Source: Deltaproteobacteria bacterium
GTDB taxonomy: Bacteria > Desulfobacterota > DSM-4660 > Desulfatiglandales > HGW-15
Direction of reading: 5' to 3'
Assembly: GCA_030671095.1 (NCBI GenBank)
Contig: DAOVAK010000203.1
Span: 1-5,781 of the forward strand
DNA length: 5,781 nt
Shown here one piece after another: positions 5,476-5,781 of the stretch. The position numbers and the translations under genes are program-made. Below the pieces are notes generated by a model. It saw only the letters and a program-made list of their open reading frames with translations. It ran no database searches and was not told the origin of the DNA. Position 1 is the stretch's first letter. Each line of letters starts with the position of its first letter.

Positions 5476-5781
5476 CTCATGGTAGGAGGCTAAGTAGTAG
5501 CTGGTGTCATGTTCCGGAACTAACTTTTTGGGAAGCTTGGAATACCCAAGTGCTATCATGTCAAAGCCTTGTTGCTCGCTTCCTGAGCATTTCAGGGACG
5601 CCCGCTTCACTCCGCTAAATCACGCACGCAGTGAAGCGGAGCGCTACAACTCGGGCCCAGTGGCCCTCAAACAGTTTATGATTCTTAACGCTGCGTTCAG
5701 CAGGCCTCTGACTCCCAAAATGCTCAATGTCGCTCGCAAAAGACTTTTGACTGGTGCCCGCTGTCACGAAATGTATTTCCG
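5476..5781. other. Downstream region without a recognisable gene; palindrome-rich
   Basis: No recognised gene, RNA or clear terminator is visible in these 306 bases. GTTCCGGAAC (5511-5520) is a perfect 10-base palindrome, and CTTGG/CCAAG forms a weak hairpin near 5536-5550 without a following T-run. AGGAGG at 5484-5489 resembles a ribosome binding site but no well-placed start follows. One plus-strand frame (5501-5781, with ATG at 5558) has no stop before the window ends. I do not recognise its translation, and it runs through the inverted repeats at 5584-5726, so I treat it as probable repeat DNA rather than a gene. Confidence 0.55.
5584..5726. repeat. Nested inverted-repeat region, third repeat type
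   Basis: TGAGCATTT (5584-5592) is the exact inverse of AAATGCTCA (5718-5726), and the similarity extends inward with a mismatch and a one-base gap (AGGGA against TCCC). Inside are CCGCTTCACT (5602-5611) pairing with AGTGAAGCGG (5630-5639), and GGGCC (5653-5657) with GGCCC (5662-5666). An alternative pairing of CTCCGCT with AGCGGAG competes with the first of these. The nesting suggests a palindromic mobile or REP-like element ~143 bp long; its true ends are uncertain. Confidence 0.55.

Noticed and set aside
5484..5511. Ribosome binding site AGGAGG with a new gene start
   Set aside because: The nearest ATG (5509) is 19 bases away and its frame stops after four codons; GTG at 5504 is also too far for a normal spacing.
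5511..5550. Transcription terminator after the last gene
   Set aside because: The GTTCCGGAAC palindrome has no loop, and the CTTGG/CCAAG hairpin has only 5 pairs and no T-run after it.

Overview
The window looks like chromosomal DNA from a strictly anaerobic bacterium, most likely a Desulfobacterota (deltaproteobacterial) sulfate reducer or syntroph. This is inferred from the gene families (soluble HdrA/MvhD-type electron-transfer proteins), the apparent use of selenocysteine, and palindromic repeat families that I associate from memory with such genomes. No taxonomic marker gene is present, so the assignment stays tentative.

Four plus-strand genes lie in one direction and probably form one operon. 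(1) Bases 3-2366 hold the 3' part of a very large HdrA-like flavo-iron-sulfur protein. It contains the end of one HdrA module, a complete second module, and a C-terminal two-cluster ferredoxin domain. (2) Bases 2696-3115 encode an MvhD-type hydrogenase/Hdr linker subunit. Its reading frame is crossed by an in-frame TGA (2894-2896) exactly where the family has a conserved cysteine, and a good bacterial SECIS-like hairpin follows at the right distance. I read it as a selenoprotein of 139 residues with Sec67; a standard gene caller would truncate it to 66. (3) Bases 3209-4159 encode a dicluster Fe-S protein with an FrhB/FdhB-like N-terminal part. (4) Bases 4420-5475 encode a dicluster Fe-S protein of the sulfhydrogenase-beta / anaerobic sulfite reductase A (HydB/AsrA) type.

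All four are cytoplasmic redox proteins without signal peptides or membrane segments. Together they suggest a soluble Hdr-based complex for flavin-based electron bifurcation or confurcation: MvhD passes electrons between HdrA and a partner enzyme, and the two dicluster proteins connect to a donor such as NAD(P)H, formate or hydrogen. No HdrB, HdrC or catalytic partner is inside the window. An AsrB/HydG/FlxA-like flavoprotein would be a natural next gene, but it is not visible.

Every gap between genes is filled by an inverted-repeat element: two diverged copies of one 240-255 bp family (2387-2640 and 4164-4405), a different ~104 bp element (3103-3206) that supplies the mvhD stop codon and ends 2 bases before the next start codon, and a nested palindromic region in the tail (5584-5726). 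None of the three internal start codons has a convincing Shine-Dalgarno sequence. The last 306 bases hold no gene I can recognise, although one frame stays open to the window end.
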